Positions 26,374 to 36,059 of a stretch of DNA of 64,000 nucleotides are shown here, piece after piece. A program made the translations under genes and the position numbers. The stretch is from Selenomonadaceae bacterium (GTDB lineage Bacteria > Bacillota > Negativicutes > Selenomonadales > Selenomonadaceae), in contig JAFUTY010000051.1 of assembly GCA_017484005.1 (NCBI GenBank), positions 32,492 to 96,491 of the forward strand, written 5' to 3'. The first letter of the stretch is position 1; each line of letters opens with the position of its first letter. Under the pieces are notes generated by a model. That model did no database searches. It saw only the letters and a list, made by a program, of their open reading frames with translations, and was not told the DNA's origin.

Positions 26374-28197
26374 TCAAAACCACTTTCGAGCGTTTTTAGC
26401 ATTGCGCCCGCGAATTGTTCGATCGAGGATCATTTTTCTTAATCGAATATGTCCCGGCGTAACTTCAACCAATTCATCCTCTTTGATGTATTCGAGAGCC
26501 TGTTCGAGCGACAGAATTTTCGGCGGAGTCAATCGAATCGCTTCATCTGATGCAGTTGTTCGCATATTCGAGGCATGTTTTGCTTTGCAGGGATTGATAT
26601 CCATATCCATTTCGCGAGTATTTTCGCCGATGATCATTCCTTCATAAACCATTTGTCCCGGCGAGATAAACATCGTTCCGCGATCTTGCAGCGTGAAAAT
26701 TCCATATCCAGTCGTTTCGCCTTCTTCAAATGCAACTAGAGATCCTCGCGTGCGCCCTGGAATATCGCCTTTATATGGAACATAGCCGTGGAAAATGTGA
26801 TTCATGATTCCATTTCCCTTGGTGTTCGTCAAGAGTTCAGATCGAAATCCAATCAATCCGCGCGCGGGAATGACAAATTCCATTCGCATATATCCCGACA
26901 GCTCGCTCATATTCAGAAGTTCAGCTTTCCGTCGACCGAGCGATTCCATGACTGTTCCCATATATTCCTGCGGAACTTCGACAGTCAAATTTTCCATCGG
27001 CTCGCATTTTTGTCCATTGATCGTCTTATAAACGACTTCCGGCTTGCCAACTTGCAATTCATAACCTTCGCGACGCATCGTTTCAATCAAAATCGAAAGA
27101 TGTAATTCGCCGCGTCCAGAGACTTTGAAAACTTCCGTTGAATCAGTCGGCTCAACTCTCAACGCGACATTCGTTTCAGCCTCTTTGAAAAGTCGATCGC
27201 GAATGTGTCGGCTCGTTACAAATTGACCATCTCGACCAGCGAAGGGACTCGTATTAACTCCAAAAGTCATTTGCAAAGTCGGCTCATCGATTTTGATCGA
27301 CGGAAGAGCTTCTGGAGCGTCAGCATCTGCAACTGTGTCGCCGATTCGCACTGAACCTAATCCAGTCAACGCAACGATTTCGCCCATCGATGCAGATTCA
27401 ACTTCCGCGCGAGATAATCCTTGATAAGTGAAAACTTTTCCGACTTTTGATTTTGTCGATTGATCCCCATTGATCAAAATTACATTCTGATTCGGAAAAA
27501 TTTTGCCGCGCTGAATTCTTCCAATCGCAACTCTACCAACATAATCATCTGCCTCGACGGTTGTCACCATCATCTGCAGCGTTCCATCGGGATCTCCTTC
27601 CGGCGCAGGAATTTTTTCAATGATCGTGTCGAGCAATGGTTTTAGATCCTCAGAATCATCTTCCATTTTTAAATGCGCGATTCCAGTTCGAGCCGATGTG
27701 TAAATCACTGGAAAATCGAGCTGATCGTCATTCGCATCGAGCTCCATGAACAATTCGAGCACTTCATCTTCGACATCCTCGACGCGCTGATCTGGACGAT
27801 CGATTTTGTTTATCACGACAATCGGTTTCAATTTCTGCTCGAGAGCTTTTCTCAAAACATATTTCGTCTGTGGCATTGGTCCTTCAAATGCATCGACGAG
27901 CAATAAAACTCCATCAACCATATTCAGAACGCGCTCAACTTCTCCACCGAAATCAGCATGTCCTGGCGTATCGACGATGTTGATTTTGATTCCGTTGTAA
28001 AGAATTGCTGTATTTTTCGAGAGAATTGTGATTCCACGTTCGCGCTCGAGATCATTTGAATCCATGACTCTTTCAGCGACTTGCTCATTCGCGCGGAAGA
28101 TGTGACTCTGTTTCAACATTGCATCGACGAGAGTAGTTTTGCCATGGTCAACGTGCGCAATGATTGCGATGTTTCGAATTTTTTCATTGATACTCAA
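26374..28197 (-). CDS. typA: Translational GTPase TypA/BipA
   Basis: A 607-residue ribosome-binding GTPase of the EF-G family, full length. G1 is [11 protein letters not shown]3 is D-T-P-G-H-A-D-F, G4 is N-K-I-D-R and the C-terminal BipA-specific domain is intact ([10 protein letters not shown]). The start is TTG at 28197 after GGAGG; the frame is open to 28290 but without a ribosome site. The start codon overlaps the stop of the phosphonopyruvate decarboxylase gene (TTGA), so expression may be tied to the phosphonate genes. Confidence 0.97.
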   Translation of the reverse strand: MSINEKIRNIAIIAHVDHGKTTLVDAMLKQSHIFRANEQVAERVMDSNDLERERGITILSKNTAILYNGIKINIVDTPGHADFGGEVERVLNMVDGVLLLVDAFEGPMPQTKYVLRKALEQKLKPIVVINKIDRPDQRVEDVEDEVLELFMELDANDDQLDFPVIYTSARTGIAHLKMEDDSEDLKPLLDTIIEKIPAPEGDPDGTLQMMVTTVEADDYVGRVAIGRIQRGKIFPNQNVILINGDQSTKSKVGKVFTYQGLSRAEVESASMGEIVALTGLGSVRIGDTVADADAPEALPSIKIDEPTLQMTFGVNTSPFAGRDGQFVTSRHIRDRLFKEAETNVALRVEPTDSTEVFKVSGRGELHLSILIETMRREGYELQVGKPEVVYKTINGQKCEPMENLTVEVPQEYMGTVMESLGRRKAELLNMSELSGYMRMEFVIPARGLIGFRSELLTNTKGNGIMNHIFHGYVPYKGDIPGRTRGSLVAFEEGETTGYGIFTLQDRGTMFISPGQMVYEGMIIGENTREMDMDINPCKAKHASNMRTTASDEAIRLTPPKILSLEQALEYIKEDELVEVTPGHIRLRKMILDRTIRGRNAKNARKWF

Positions 28198-29267
28198 TCT
28201 GATTCCTCCAAAAATTTCATGAATGCAAGTTTGTTTTCGAGTGGTGAAGCTGCTGGTCTGCCGAGATTTTTTCGAGATCCAATCGAGCAACGAATCTCGA
28301 TGAAACTCAATTTGTTTTGAGATCTGATTTCTTCGAGAATTTTGGTGAGATCCTCCTCACGATCAATTCGTCGAATGATTTCATATCCAGATCCTCTCGC
28401 AATTGATTCGAGATCCAAACTTTTAGCGACAGTTGGCATTCCTCCGACAGATTCATGCGCTCCATTATTCAACACGACATGAATCAAATTTTGCGGCTTG
28501 ATCGATCCCAAAATTGCGAGCGATCCCATATGCATTAAAAGAGATCCATCGCCATCGAGACACCAGATTTTTCGATTCGGTTTTTGAATTGCGATTCCCA
28601 GCGCGATTGAGGATGCATGTCCCATCGAGCCGACTGTCAAAAAATCGTGAGAATGATCAGTTCGATTTTCAAAGACTTCTCGAGAAATTTTTCCAGTCGT
28701 TGAAACAATGACATCATTGCGAGAAATTTTCAAGATTGATTTGATAGCAGTTTCGCGATTGATTCCATTTGAATTTTCATAGCTTCGCGATTCATATTCC
28801 AGAGATCCCTTGCAAATCACCAATGCAGATCGCCGCGAGAGTTTTGGAATCTCGACAGTTTCCTTCCTTATAATATGCGTCTCGAAATCCATTGTTTTGA
28901 GCAAATCGAGTGTCACCAATCCCTGATGTGCATGCTGCGGTTCATCGGGAATTCCAGGTTCACCGCGCCAGCCGATTATCAAAATCAGCGGCAGATCATA
29001 AACTTTTTCGCTCGATAGAGACAGAATTGGATTGACGATGTTTCCCTCTCCAGAATTTTGCAGATATACAACTGGAGTTTTTCCAGTCGCAAGATGATAT
29101 CCCGCTGCGATTCCGATGCAATTTCCCTCGTTCGCCGCGATTATATGATGTTTCGAATCGATTCCATATGTATCGAGGAGGTAACTGCATAGCGGTTTGA
29201 GTTGAGAATCTGGAACTCCAACAAAAAAATCTGAATTCAATTTTCGAATTAGATCTGTGACTTTCAT
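28194..29267 (-). CDS. Phosphonopyruvate decarboxylase
   Basis: A 357-residue thiamine-diphosphate enzyme that would turn phosphonopyruvate into phosphonoacetaldehyde, the step that pulls PEP mutase forward. N-terminal signs are F-V-G-V-P-D-S-Q-L-K-P and A-N-E-G-N-C-I-G-I-A-A-G-Y-H-L-A-T-G. The TPP/Mg motif appears as G-D-G-S-L-L-M-H-M-G-S and V-L-N-N-G-A-H-E-S-V-G-G. The family call is strengthened by the adjacent PEP mutase and reductase genes. It overlaps the reductase gene by 4 bases and typA by 4 bases. Confidence 0.93.
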   Translation of the reverse strand: MKVTDLIRKLNSDFFVGVPDSQLKPLCSYLLDTYGIDSKHHIIAANEGNCIGIAAGYHLATGKTPVVYLQNSGEGNIVNPILSLSSEKVYDLPLILIIGWRGEPGIPDEPQHAHQGLVTLDLLKTMDFETHIIRKETVEIPKLSRRSALVICKGSLEYESRSYENSNGINRETAIKSILKISRNDVIVSTTGKISREVFENRTDHSHDFLTVGSMGHASSIALGIAIQKPNRKIWCLDGDGSLLMHMGSLAILGSIKPQNLIHVVLNNGAHESVGGMPTVAKSLDLESIARGSGYEIIRRIDREEDLTKILEEIRSQNKLSFIEIRCSIGSRKNLGRPAASPLENKLAFMKFLEESD

Positions 29268-30328
29268 TCGCTCATCTCCCGATACAAATTTTTCAGCGTT
29301 TCATGCTCAAGTCGAATCGGGTGATTTTTTATTCGAATTGGATTCACGGAACTTGCGAGTATCTCGATTTGATCTTCGGAAAGTTTTCGAGTAAGTCTGA
29401 TTTTCCATTCATCGAGAATTTTTGTGAATTGATTCATCGTCGGCTCGAGCTTTTCAAAAATTTTTTCTAAATATTTTTCGCCGCGAGGATCAATGCAAAG
29501 TTTCAAATGATCTTTCATGAAATTCCAAAGCACTCGATCGCAAATCGCGACAGATTCTCCATGCGACAATCCAAATTCGCTCGTGAGTTTGTAACTCATT
29601 GCATGTCCCGCCGTCGTTTGAGAAATATTGATCGCGCGTCCTGCAAGATTCGAGGCGAGGAGCATTTCATCGAGCTTTCGATTCTCCAAATATTCCTCGT
29701 AATTTTCCAAAATCGTTCGGATCGATTCCGCCGAATATTTTTGAGATTCATCAGTCGAATTCACTGACCACGTCGATTCAATCGCATGGCACAACGCGTC
29801 GAGCATCGAGACTTTGCGCTGTCGATCTGATAATGATTCGAGCGTTGTCGGATCTAGAAAGACTGCATCGGGCAAAATCGAATCGTCAGTAAGAGATTGT
29901 TTGACTCCATCTTTATAAACCACAGCGAATCGAGTTGATTCAGATCCAGAGCCGGCTGTCGTTGGAATTGCTAGCAGTGGATTTTTATATTTCAAATGAC
30001 CTTCCGCATACAGTTTGATTCCCTTGGCAACATCGATAGCACTTCCGCCACCGATTGCAACGATCAGATCGAATTTTTTCTTTCGATATTCCTCGACGCC
30101 GAGATTCACTGATTCGATTCGAGGATTCGGCTCAAAATTCGTGAATGACACTGATTCAAGATCTAAAAATGGATGCTCGCTTGGAGTTTCAGTTTGAAAT
30201 GTTTCTACAAACGATTTCCAAATCTTGAGATGTCGGGCGGAATTTCCATGAACGATGAAAATTTTTCGAGCGTCTACAGATTCTAAAAATTGATCGAGTT
30301 CCTTGTAATTTCTCAAAAATTCCTGCAT
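29264..30328 (-). CDS. Iron-type alcohol dehydrogenase, probable phosphonoacetaldehyde reductase
   Basis: A 354-residue group III (iron-containing) dehydrogenase. The NAD-binding loop is G-G-G-S-A-I-D-V-A-K-G. The metal ligands are visible in H-A-I-E-S, H-A-M-S-Y and S-H-G-E-S-V-A-I. Next to PEP mutase and phosphonopyruvate decarboxylase, the natural role is reduction of phosphonoacetaldehyde to 2-hydroxyethylphosphonate, as in PhpC-type enzymes. No 2-aminoethylphosphonate transaminase is seen in the window. The ATG is one base after the stop of the PEP mutase gene on this strand. Confidence 0.85.
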   Translation of the reverse strand: MQEFLRNYKELDQFLESVDARKIFIVHGNSARHLKIWKSFVETFQTETPSEHPFLDLESVSFTNFEPNPRIESVNLGVEEYRKKKFDLIVAIGGGSAIDVAKGIKLYAEGHLKYKNPLLAIPTTAGSGSESTRFAVVYKDGVKQSLTDDSILPDAVFLDPTTLESLSDRQRKVSMLDALCHAIESTWSVNSTDESQKYSAESIRTILENYEEYLENRKLDEMLLASNLAGRAINISQTTAGHAMSYKLTSEFGLSHGESVAICDRVLWNFMKDHLKLCIDPRGEKYLEKIFEKLEPTMNQFTKILDEWKIRLTRKLSEDQIEILASSVNPIRIKNHPIRLEHETLKNLYREMSE

Positions 30329-32329
30329 TCATTCGCCCTCCGGAATCAGTCGAATTATATCTTTGAACGGCATCAGATCCTCGTCACATTCGAGCGACCG
30401 ATGATTCTCCAAAATTTTTCGAGCTGTTTTTTGAGCCGCTAAAACTTCTGCGCGAATCAAATGATTTGCATAAATAACGACATTGACTCCGCGAGATTTG
30501 AACTCCTCTTCCGTGACAGAATTGAAACTCGTCGGAACTACAACGATGTATGTTGTCGAATTTTTAGCTCTGAATTTTTCTACAAACTCGAAAATCTCCG
30601 CTGGATCTTTCTTCCGGCTGTGAATCATTATCGCATCTGCTCCCGCATCGACAAATGCAAACGCTCGATTCAATGCATCATCCATTCCCCGCTCGAGAAT
30701 CAAACTCTCGATTCTTGCGCAAATCATGAACTCGCGAGATTTTTGAGCCTTTTTACCTGCGCGAATCTTTTCCGAAAAATTTTCGATCGAATCTTGAGTC
30801 TGTTTGACTTCCGTTCCAAATAGAGAATTTTTCTTGAGCCCAGTTTTATCTTCGATTATCACCATCGAGACACCAATTTTTTCGAGCGACCGAACTGAAT
30901 AAACAAAATGCTCAGTCTTTCCACCAGTATCGAGATCGAAAATGATTGGTTTTGTCGATGCTTCAGTTATATCGTTGACGATTCGAAGCCGCGATGTGAG
31001 ATCGACCAATTCGATATCCGGCTTGCCTTTAGATGTTGAATCGCAGAGTGACGAGCACCAGATCGCGTCGAATTTATGAGCCCCGCCATCTTGATATACG
31101 ACGGAATTTTCAACGATCAATCCAGTTAATCCATCGTGAGCCTCCATCGCTGTGATTAAACCTTTCATCTCGATCAACTTCCGGAGCATTCCGCGGCGAA
31201 AATCTGGAAGTGATATCGAATCGCGAGCTCTCGATTCAATGCTGGCAAATCGATCGTCTTTGGAATATGGAAATTCGACGAGCCTCCCGCCATATTCCGC
31301 GAGGAGAGATACAACTTCATCGCGCAATGGTCGCTGAAATCCAGATCGCCAATCGTCGCCATGAACTACATAAGTTGGATGAAATTTTTCAATACTCGAT
31401 TTGCAGCTTAACTCAGTCTGCTCAACGACTTTATAAACTCCCGAAATATTTTCGAACATCATCTTTCGTTCAGCCGTCGAGAGAATCGGAAATCTTTTAT
31501 AACTCGCGACAACTTCATCAGTTAAAACTCCAATGATCAATTTGCCGAGACGAGCAGCTTTTCGAATAATCGCGATGTGTCCATTGTGAATCAGATCAGT
31601 TGAAAAACTCATATAAACTGTTCGCGATTCAACTTCCGCAAGTTTTGACGAGACAACTTGAAGATCCTCCGGTGTATCGATTTCACTGCAGAGGAGATTT
31701 TGAATATCGAGCGGTTTAAGATCTATTCGAATTTCATTGAGAGCATTTTCTGCATAACAATTTCGATTTCCAGATTCGCAGAACTCGGAAATTTTATCGA
31801 GCCAAAGTTTCCAATCCTCGCGCTTAAGTTTGTAAAGCGGTTGAGCGGCTTGAGCATCGTTGAAAAATTCGATTCCGACTTTCACAATTTTTCCATCGTG
31901 AATCACTGCTTTGAAATCTTTTTCTGGAAGTGGAAGAGTTGAACTTGTCACCATGCAACTCGACTCGCTCGATAAAACTCGATCAATTACTTCATTTTCA
32001 AAGACGAGATCTCCATGCATTAAAATCAAATCGTCATCGAGATACTCTCGTGCGCAATAAATTGAATAGATGTAGTTCGTCGATTCATAATCTGGATTTT
32101 TAACGAATGATATTTTCAACGGCAAATCGAGATTCCGGCAATAATTCATCAGTGAAGAATCGAATGCTCCAGTTGTTATCACGACTTCTTGAATTCCAAC
32201 ATCTTGAATCTGTTTCAATTGACGACTCAAAATAGTCTCGCGACTCGAAATTTCAGTCATGCATTTTGGATGCGACGATTCAACTCCGAGCCGGCGTCCC
32301 AATCCTGAATTTAAAATCAGAGCTTTCAT
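30329..32329 (-). CDS. Triple fusion: nucleotidyltransferase, cytidylyltransferase-like and PEP mutase
   Basis: A 666-residue protein with three parts. Residues 1-225 form a sugar-nucleotidyltransferase-like domain (L-I-L-N-S-G-L-G-R-R-L-G, then H-P-K-C-M). Residues 235-370 form a cytidylyltransferase-like domain with H-N-G-H and I-L-S-T-A-E-R. Residues 385-660 form phosphoenolpyruvate mutase: the diagnostic E-D-K-x5-N-S is present as E-D-K-T-G-L-K-K-N-S, with D-A-I-W-C-S-S and D-L-D-T-G-G. PEP mutase makes phosphonopyruvate, the entry to almost all C-P natural products. The other domains suggest CMP activation of a phosphonate for a surface polymer; this is inference. It overlaps the cupin gene by 4 bases. 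Confidence 0.92.
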   Translation of the reverse strand: MKALILNSGLGRRLGVESSHPKCMTEISSRETILSRQLKQIQDVGIQEVVITTGAFDSSLMNYCRNLDLPLKISFVKNPDYESTNYIYSIYCAREYLDDDLILMHGDLVFENEVIDRVLSSESSCMVTSSTLPLPEKDFKAVIHDGKIVKVGIEFFNDAQAAQPLYKLKREDWKLWLDKISEFCESGNRNCYAENALNEIRIDLKPLDIQNLLCSEIDTPEDLQVVSSKLAEVESRTVYMSFSTDLIHNGHIAIIRKAARLGKLIIGVLTDEVVASYKRFPILSTAERKMMFENISGVYKVVEQTELSCKSSIEKFHPTYVVHGDDWRSGFQRPLRDEVVSLLAEYGGRLVEFPYSKDDRFASIESRARDSISLPDFRRGMLRKLIEMKGLITAMEAHDGLTGLIVENSVVYQDGGAHKFDAIWCSSLCDSTSKGKPDIELVDLTSRLRIVNDITEASTKPIIFDLDTGGKTEHFVYSVRSLEKIGVSMVIIEDKTGLKKNSLFGTEVKQTQDSIENFSEKIRAGKKAQKSREFMICARIESLILERGMDDALNRAFAFVDAGADAIMIHSRKKDPAEIFEFVEKFRAKNSTTYIVVVPTSFNSVTEEEFKSRGVNVVIYANHLIRAEVLAAQKTARKILENHRSLECDEDLMPFKDIIRLIPEGE

Positions 32330-32670
32330 TTTTTACCTCCTGGAAATGCAACGACAAGAAGCATTTTGAAATTTTCAATTCCATAGATTGCATGGGGATG
32401 ATTTGCAGGCATAACGATTGATTCGCCGGATTTGATCGTGAATTTTTCATCGTCGATCGTGATTTCTCCAACTCCATCGAGCGCAATGACAATCGCATCG
32501 CCTTCAGATTTGTGAGTGCTGATCCCCTCTCCTTGAGCGAATGCGAACAATGTCAATCCAATTCCAGAATTTTGAACGAGCGTTCGACTCACAACCTGCC
32601 CATCGACGTAAGAAATCAAATCGCCGAGATTCAAAACTTTTTTCGGATCGATATTTTTCAAAACTTCCAT
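32326..32670 (-). CDS. Small cupin-domain protein
   Basis: A 114-residue single-domain cupin. The first motif reads G-E-G-I-S-T-H-K-S-E-G-D-A, with the metal-ligand His and Glu at the expected places, and the second reads G-E-S-I-V-M-P-A-N-H-P-H-A. ATG at 32670 follows AGGAGTG; the frame is open three codons upstream. It overlaps the PEP mutase fusion gene and so belongs to the phosphonate gene set or is a sensor for it; the substrate is unknown. Confidence 0.85.
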   Translation of the reverse strand: MEVLKNIDPKKVLNLGDLISYVDGQVVSRTLVQNSGIGLTLFAFAQGEGISTHKSEGDAIVIALDGVGEITIDDEKFTIKSGESIVMPANHPHAIYGIENFKMLLVVAFPGGKK

Positions 32671-32675
32671 GAAAA

Positions 32676-33452
32676 TCACTCCTTAACTGCATCGAGCGCG
32701 GTGATTGCAACTTCAATCATTGAATCGTCGGGAGATCGCGTCGTGAGAATTTGAAGATACATCAGCGGAGAAATGATCGATCGCAAGATTGGATTTTTCG
32801 AGCGAATCAATTCATATGAAATTCCAGCGATTATCGGTAGAAGTAAAATTTGCGACACGATTCGAATCCAAAGATCATTCAAATCGATAAATCCAAAAAT
32901 CAAAATACTCACGAGAATCACGATTAATAAAAAACTCGTTCCGCATCGAGGATGAAATCGAGAGCATTTCCGAACATTCTCAACAGTCAGATCCTCGCCG
33001 GATTCATAACAATTGATCGTCTGATGTTCCGCCCCATGATATTGAAGAATTCTATTCATGTCGCGGAATTTTGAAATCATTGTGAGATAGATCGATAACA
33101 TTCCAATTCGAGTCAGACCTTCGACAAGATTCGGATCGATTGAATTTAAAAATTTTGCGGTGAGATCTGGTATCACAATGAAAAATCCAATTGCAAATCC
33201 AATCGCTAAAATGATCGTCAATTTCAATTCGGAATCTGTGAGTGGATCTTCATCATCGCTGGAGATTTGAGAGGAATAATTCATCGATTTTATTCCGAGC
33301 GTCATTGATTCAAAAATCGAAACAATTCCGCGAATCAATGGCAGTTTCAAAATTGGATATCGATCTGAAATTGATCTGACTCGACGCGTTTTGAGATCGA
33401 TAGAGCCGTCAGATTTTCTAATAGCTGTCGCGATGAAATTTCTCCCACGCAT
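32676..33452 (-). CDS. DUF1385 membrane protein, YqhQ-like
   Basis: A 258-residue integral membrane protein of the DUF1385 family, with M-R-G start, P-L-I-R-G at the first helix, and the family stretch Y-H-G-A-E-H-Q-T-I-N-C-Y-E followed by R-C-G-T-S-F-L-L. Four to five membrane helices. In many Bacillota it follows rpmE, as here. Function is unknown. ATG at 33452 after GGGAG. It lies only 5 bases before the cupin start, so it may head the transcript that carries the phosphonate genes and typA. Confidence 0.88.
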   Translation of the reverse strand: MRGRNFIATAIRKSDGSIDLKTRRVRSISDRYPILKLPLIRGIVSIFESMTLGIKSMNYSSQISSDDEDPLTDSELKLTIILAIGFAIGFFIVIPDLTAKFLNSIDPNLVEGLTRIGMLSIYLTMISKFRDMNRILQYHGAEHQTINCYESGEDLTVENVRKCSRFHPRCGTSFLLIVILVSILIFGFIDLNDLWIRIVSQILLLPIIAGISYELIRSKNPILRSIISPLMYLQILTTRSPDDSMIEVAITALDAVKE

Positions 33453-33536
33453 CAAAACTCCCTCGATTATCGCCTGCCCACCGATTTGAAATTTTTCACT
33501 TTTGCTATGATCTTCGAATTAAATCTCCTCCCGAAC

Positions 33537-33571
33537 GAAAAAGAGACAAGCTCGAATTTGAGCTCGCCTCC
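33537..33571 (-). terminator. Rho-independent terminator of rpmE
   Basis: On the minus strand GAGGCGAGCTC pairs with GAGCTTGTCTC (G-U tolerated) and runs into T5. It begins 9 bases after the rpmE stop. Confidence 0.85.
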
Positions 33572-33579
33572 CGAGGGAA

Positions 33580-33780
33580 TTATTTTTTCCCGTAGCGTTT
33601 GTTGAATTTTTCGATTCGACCGCCAGCCTTGACATCGCGTTGGCGTCCAGTGAAAAATGGATGACATTTACTGCAGACATCGACGCGCAGCTCCGGCGAA
33701 GTTGAGCCAGTCGTGAAAGTGTTTCCGCAGCCGCAGATGACTTTCGCTTCGTAATATTTTGGATGAATGCCTTCCTTCAT
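33580..33780 (-). CDS. rpmE: Ribosomal protein L31 (zinc-binding form)
   Basis: A 66-residue large-subunit ribosomal protein. Four Cys fit the zinc-binding type: C-G-C near residue 16 and C-S-K-C near 37. The start M-K-E-G-I-H-P-K-Y and the end F-N-K-R-Y-G are typical. GGAGGAGGG precedes the ATG at 33780. The zinc form is usually kept under zinc-replete conditions. Confidence 0.98.
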   Translation of the reverse strand: MKEGIHPKYYEAKVICGCGNTFTTGSTSPELRVDVCSKCHPFFTGRQRDVKAGGRIEKFNKRYGKK

Positions 33781-33810
33781 CGAAATCCCTCCTCCTTCAA
33801 AACTCGCGCG

Positions 33811-33839
33811 AGTATATCACGCTGAAAAATCCCTCGCAA
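33811..33839 (-). promoter_or_regulatory. Sigma-A-type promoter of rpmE
   Basis: On the minus strand TTGCGA (33839-33834) and TATACT (33816-33811) are separated by 17 bases, about 25 bases before the ribosome site of rpmE. Confidence 0.7.
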
Positions 33840-33903
33840 GAAATTTTCCCTCGCAACTTCGATTCATGCTATCATAGTCAAAAATTTTCGAGGGGGAATT
33901 GGT

Positions 33904-34728
33904 TTGATCGAATTTTCAAAATGGCAGGGCTGCGGCAATGATTTTGTTGTTATCGATTGTCTCAAATCCAATCCTGTCGCGGATCGATCGGCATTTGCTC
34001 AAAAATTTTGCGATCGGCACTATGGAATTGGAGCGGATGGAATTTTATTCATCGATCCTTCGAACGCCGCGGATTTTCGAATGAGAATTTTCAACGCCGA
34101 TGGATCTGAAGCCGAGATGTGCGGAAATGGAATTCGATGTGTCGCAAGATATCTTTTCGAATCTCAAAAAGTCTCGGATTTCAAAATTGAAACTGGCGCA
34201 GGGATTTTGACGCCGCGAATCAATTCAGATTCAACTGTGACAGTCGATATGGGCGAGCCGATTCTTGAGGGAGATCGAATTCCTGTCAATGGATTTGGCG
34301 CGAATCGAGTTGTTGATGAAGAAATCGAGGTGCTCGATGAAAAATTCAAAATGACTTGTGTATCGATGGGAAATCCTCATTGCGTTGTATTTGTCGAAGA
34401 TGCAGAAAAATTTCCAGTTGAAAAATTCGGAACACATTTCGAACATCACAAAAATTTTCCGCGGAAGATCAATACTGAATTCGTCGAGATTATCAATCGC
34501 AAAAAAATTCGAATGAGAGTTTGGGAGCGCGGCGCATCAATAACTTTGGCATGTGGAACTGGAGCATGTGCAACTCTCGTAGCATCAGTTTTGAACGATC
34601 GATCTGAGCGTGAATCGGAAATCGTTTTGGATGGTGGAATTTTAAAAGTTTGTTGGGATTCAAAATCGAATCATGTTTTTATGACTGGATCGGCTGAAAA
34701 AGTTTTCGTTGGAAGTTTGAAAATCTGA
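33904..34728 (+). CDS. dapF: Diaminopimelate epimerase
   Basis: A 274-residue PLP-independent epimerase converting LL- to meso-diaminopimelate for lysine and peptidoglycan. Both catalytic Cys sites are intact: E-M-C-G-N-G-I-R-C in the first half and L-A-C-G-T-G-A-C-A-T in the second. The start is TTG at 33904 after GAGGGGG, giving the usual F-S-K-W-Q-G-C-G-N-D-F. An extended -10 (TGCTATCAT near 33867-33875) may drive it. It heads a run with remA and gmk. Confidence 0.97.
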   Translation: MIEFSKWQGCGNDFVVIDCLKSNPVADRSAFAQKFCDRHYGIGADGILFIDPSNAADFRMRIFNADGSEAEMCGNGIRCVARYLFESQKVSDFKIETGAGILTPRINSDSTVTVDMGEPILEGDRIPVNGFGANRVVDEEIEVLDEKFKMTCVSMGNPHCVVFVEDAEKFPVEKFGTHFEHHKNFPRKINTEFVEIINRKKIRMRVWERGASITLACGTGACATLVASVLNDRSERESEIVLDGGILKVCWDSKSNHVFMTGSAEKVFVGSLKI

Positions 34729-34742
34729 GGAGGGAATCAATC

Positions 34743-35051
34743 GTGAATTTTATCAATGTTGGATTCGGAAATTTCGTCGCAGTTCAAAAAATCATCGCAA
34801 TAATTTCTCCAGATTCTGCGCCAGTGAAACGCACAATTCAAGACGCGAAAAATGATAAAAAATTGATCAACGCGACATATGGACGTCGAGCTCGCAGCGT
34901 GTTGATTCTCGCCGATGGTCAAGTCATGCTCTCAGCAGTTCAGCCGGAAACAATTGTGAATCGCGCACATTCATCATTGAACGAATTGCAAACTACGGTC
35001 GAAAAAATCGAGAAAGTCGAGATGGAGTCGAGCGATGCAGACAAAAATTGA
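34743..35051 (+). CDS. remA: RemA-family (DUF370) matrix/biofilm regulator
   Basis: A 102-residue protein. The first 75 residues match the RemA/DUF370 core: N-V-G-F-G-N-F-V, then R-T-I-Q-D-A-K, then Y-G-R-R-A-R-S-V-L-I-L-A-D-G. The C-terminal tail is longer than usual. In Bacillus RemA is a DNA-binding activator of biofilm matrix genes; whether it does this here is not known. GTG at 34743 after GAGGAGGG. Overlaps gmk by 17 bases, the usual neighbour. Confidence 0.9.
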   Translation: MNFINVGFGNFVAVQKIIAIISPDSAPVKRTIQDAKNDKKLINATYGRRARSVLILADGQVMLSAVQPETIVNRAHSSLNELQTTVEKIEKVEMESSDADKN

Positions 35052-35655
35052 TCGTGGAATTTTGCTCGTGATATCCGGCTCATCTGGAACTGGCAAGGGA
35101 ACAGTTTGCAATTCACTTCGAAAACGGCGTCCAGATTTGGAATATTCGATTTCTGCGACGACAAGATCTCCGCGAGCTGGCGAGACTGATGGAGTTGAAT
35201 ATTTTTTTCTGACGCGGGATGAATTCAAGCGCAAAATCGAGGCGGGAGATTTTCTCGAATATGCCGATAACTATGGAAATTTTTATGGAACGCCGCGGGA
35301 TAAAGTTTTGGAGCTGTTGAATCTCGGCAAGACAATTCTGCTCGAAATCGATGTTCAAGGTGCGCACCAGGTTCAAAAAAATTATCCCGATGGAGTTTTC
35401 ATCTTTCTACTGCCGCCGTCAATCGAGGAGTTAAAGCGTCGAATCATTGGAAGAAATTCTGAAACTGAGGAGAGCATTCAAAAACGTCTATCGATTGTCA
35501 ATGACGAGCTTGAATCTGGAAAAAGCTACAATTATGTAGTGGTTAATGATGAAGTTGAGCGGGCGGTCGATGAGATTTGCGCGATTCTCGATGCGGAGAG
35601 TTTGAAGGTCGGGCGAAATTTGAATCTCTTCGATGAATTGGTAAAAAATTCATGA
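35035..35655 (+). CDS. gmk: Guanylate kinase
   Basis: A 206-residue kinase phosphorylating GMP with ATP. The P-loop is S-G-S-S-G-T-G-K-G-T, followed by the GMP-binding S-A-T-T-R-S-P-R-x-G-E and G-V-E-Y-F-F. Length and order are normal. ATG at 35035 lies within the end of remA, pointing to coupled translation. In many relatives rpoZ follows; it does not here. Confidence 0.97.
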   Translation: MQTKIDRGILLVISGSSGTGKGTVCNSLRKRRPDLEYSISATTRSPRAGETDGVEYFFLTRDEFKRKIEAGDFLEYADNYGNFYGTPRDKVLELLNLGKTILLEIDVQGAHQVQKNYPDGVFIFLLPPSIEELKRRIIGRNSETEESIQKRLSIVNDELESGKSYNYVVVNDEVERAVDEICAILDAESLKVGRNLNLFDELVKNS

Positions 35656-36059
35656 ACGCTGCTGATTTGTTGAATTTGAAACTCGGACGATCGAAATTTT
35701 TCGCAATGAATCTCGGAAGTTACATAGCCTTTCCAATTCTTTATCGACTGCCGGATTTGATATCGAATGACAGACTCTATGAATATTTCGATGGAGTTGA
35801 ATTTGCGGGAGATTTTGGAAGTGTCATCGGTTCATCGATTCCACTATCGCCGCTTGCAGAAATGTTTCCGCTGTCAATTCTCACAATCATATTTTCGATT
35901 TTCGTAACAGTTATCACGCTTTGGCGATGCAACGATTCACAAGCTGATAAGCGATGGATTCTCGCGCAATTTTTCGTTATCACAAATATAATCGTGATGT
36001 TTTATCTATCTATCAAAAAGCCGCCGAGAATTCAAATGATCGATCGCGAGGATTATTGA
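35652..36059 (+). CDS. Small integral membrane protein after gmk
   Basis: A 135-residue protein I do not recognise, with three hydrophobic stretches (near 18-35, 70-92 and 103-120) and a basic C-terminus. The ATG overlaps the gmk stop by 4 bases. The last 54 bases overlap the acyltransferase gene on the other strand, without a terminator between them. A weak resemblance to DUF805-type proteins is possible but not clear. Confidence 0.6.
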   Translation: MNAADLLNLKLGRSKFFAMNLGSYIAFPILYRLPDLISNDRLYEYFDGVEFAGDFGSVIGSSIPLSPLAEMFPLSILTIIFSIFVTVITLWRCNDSQADKRWILAQFFVITNIIVMFYLSIKKPPRIQMIDREDY

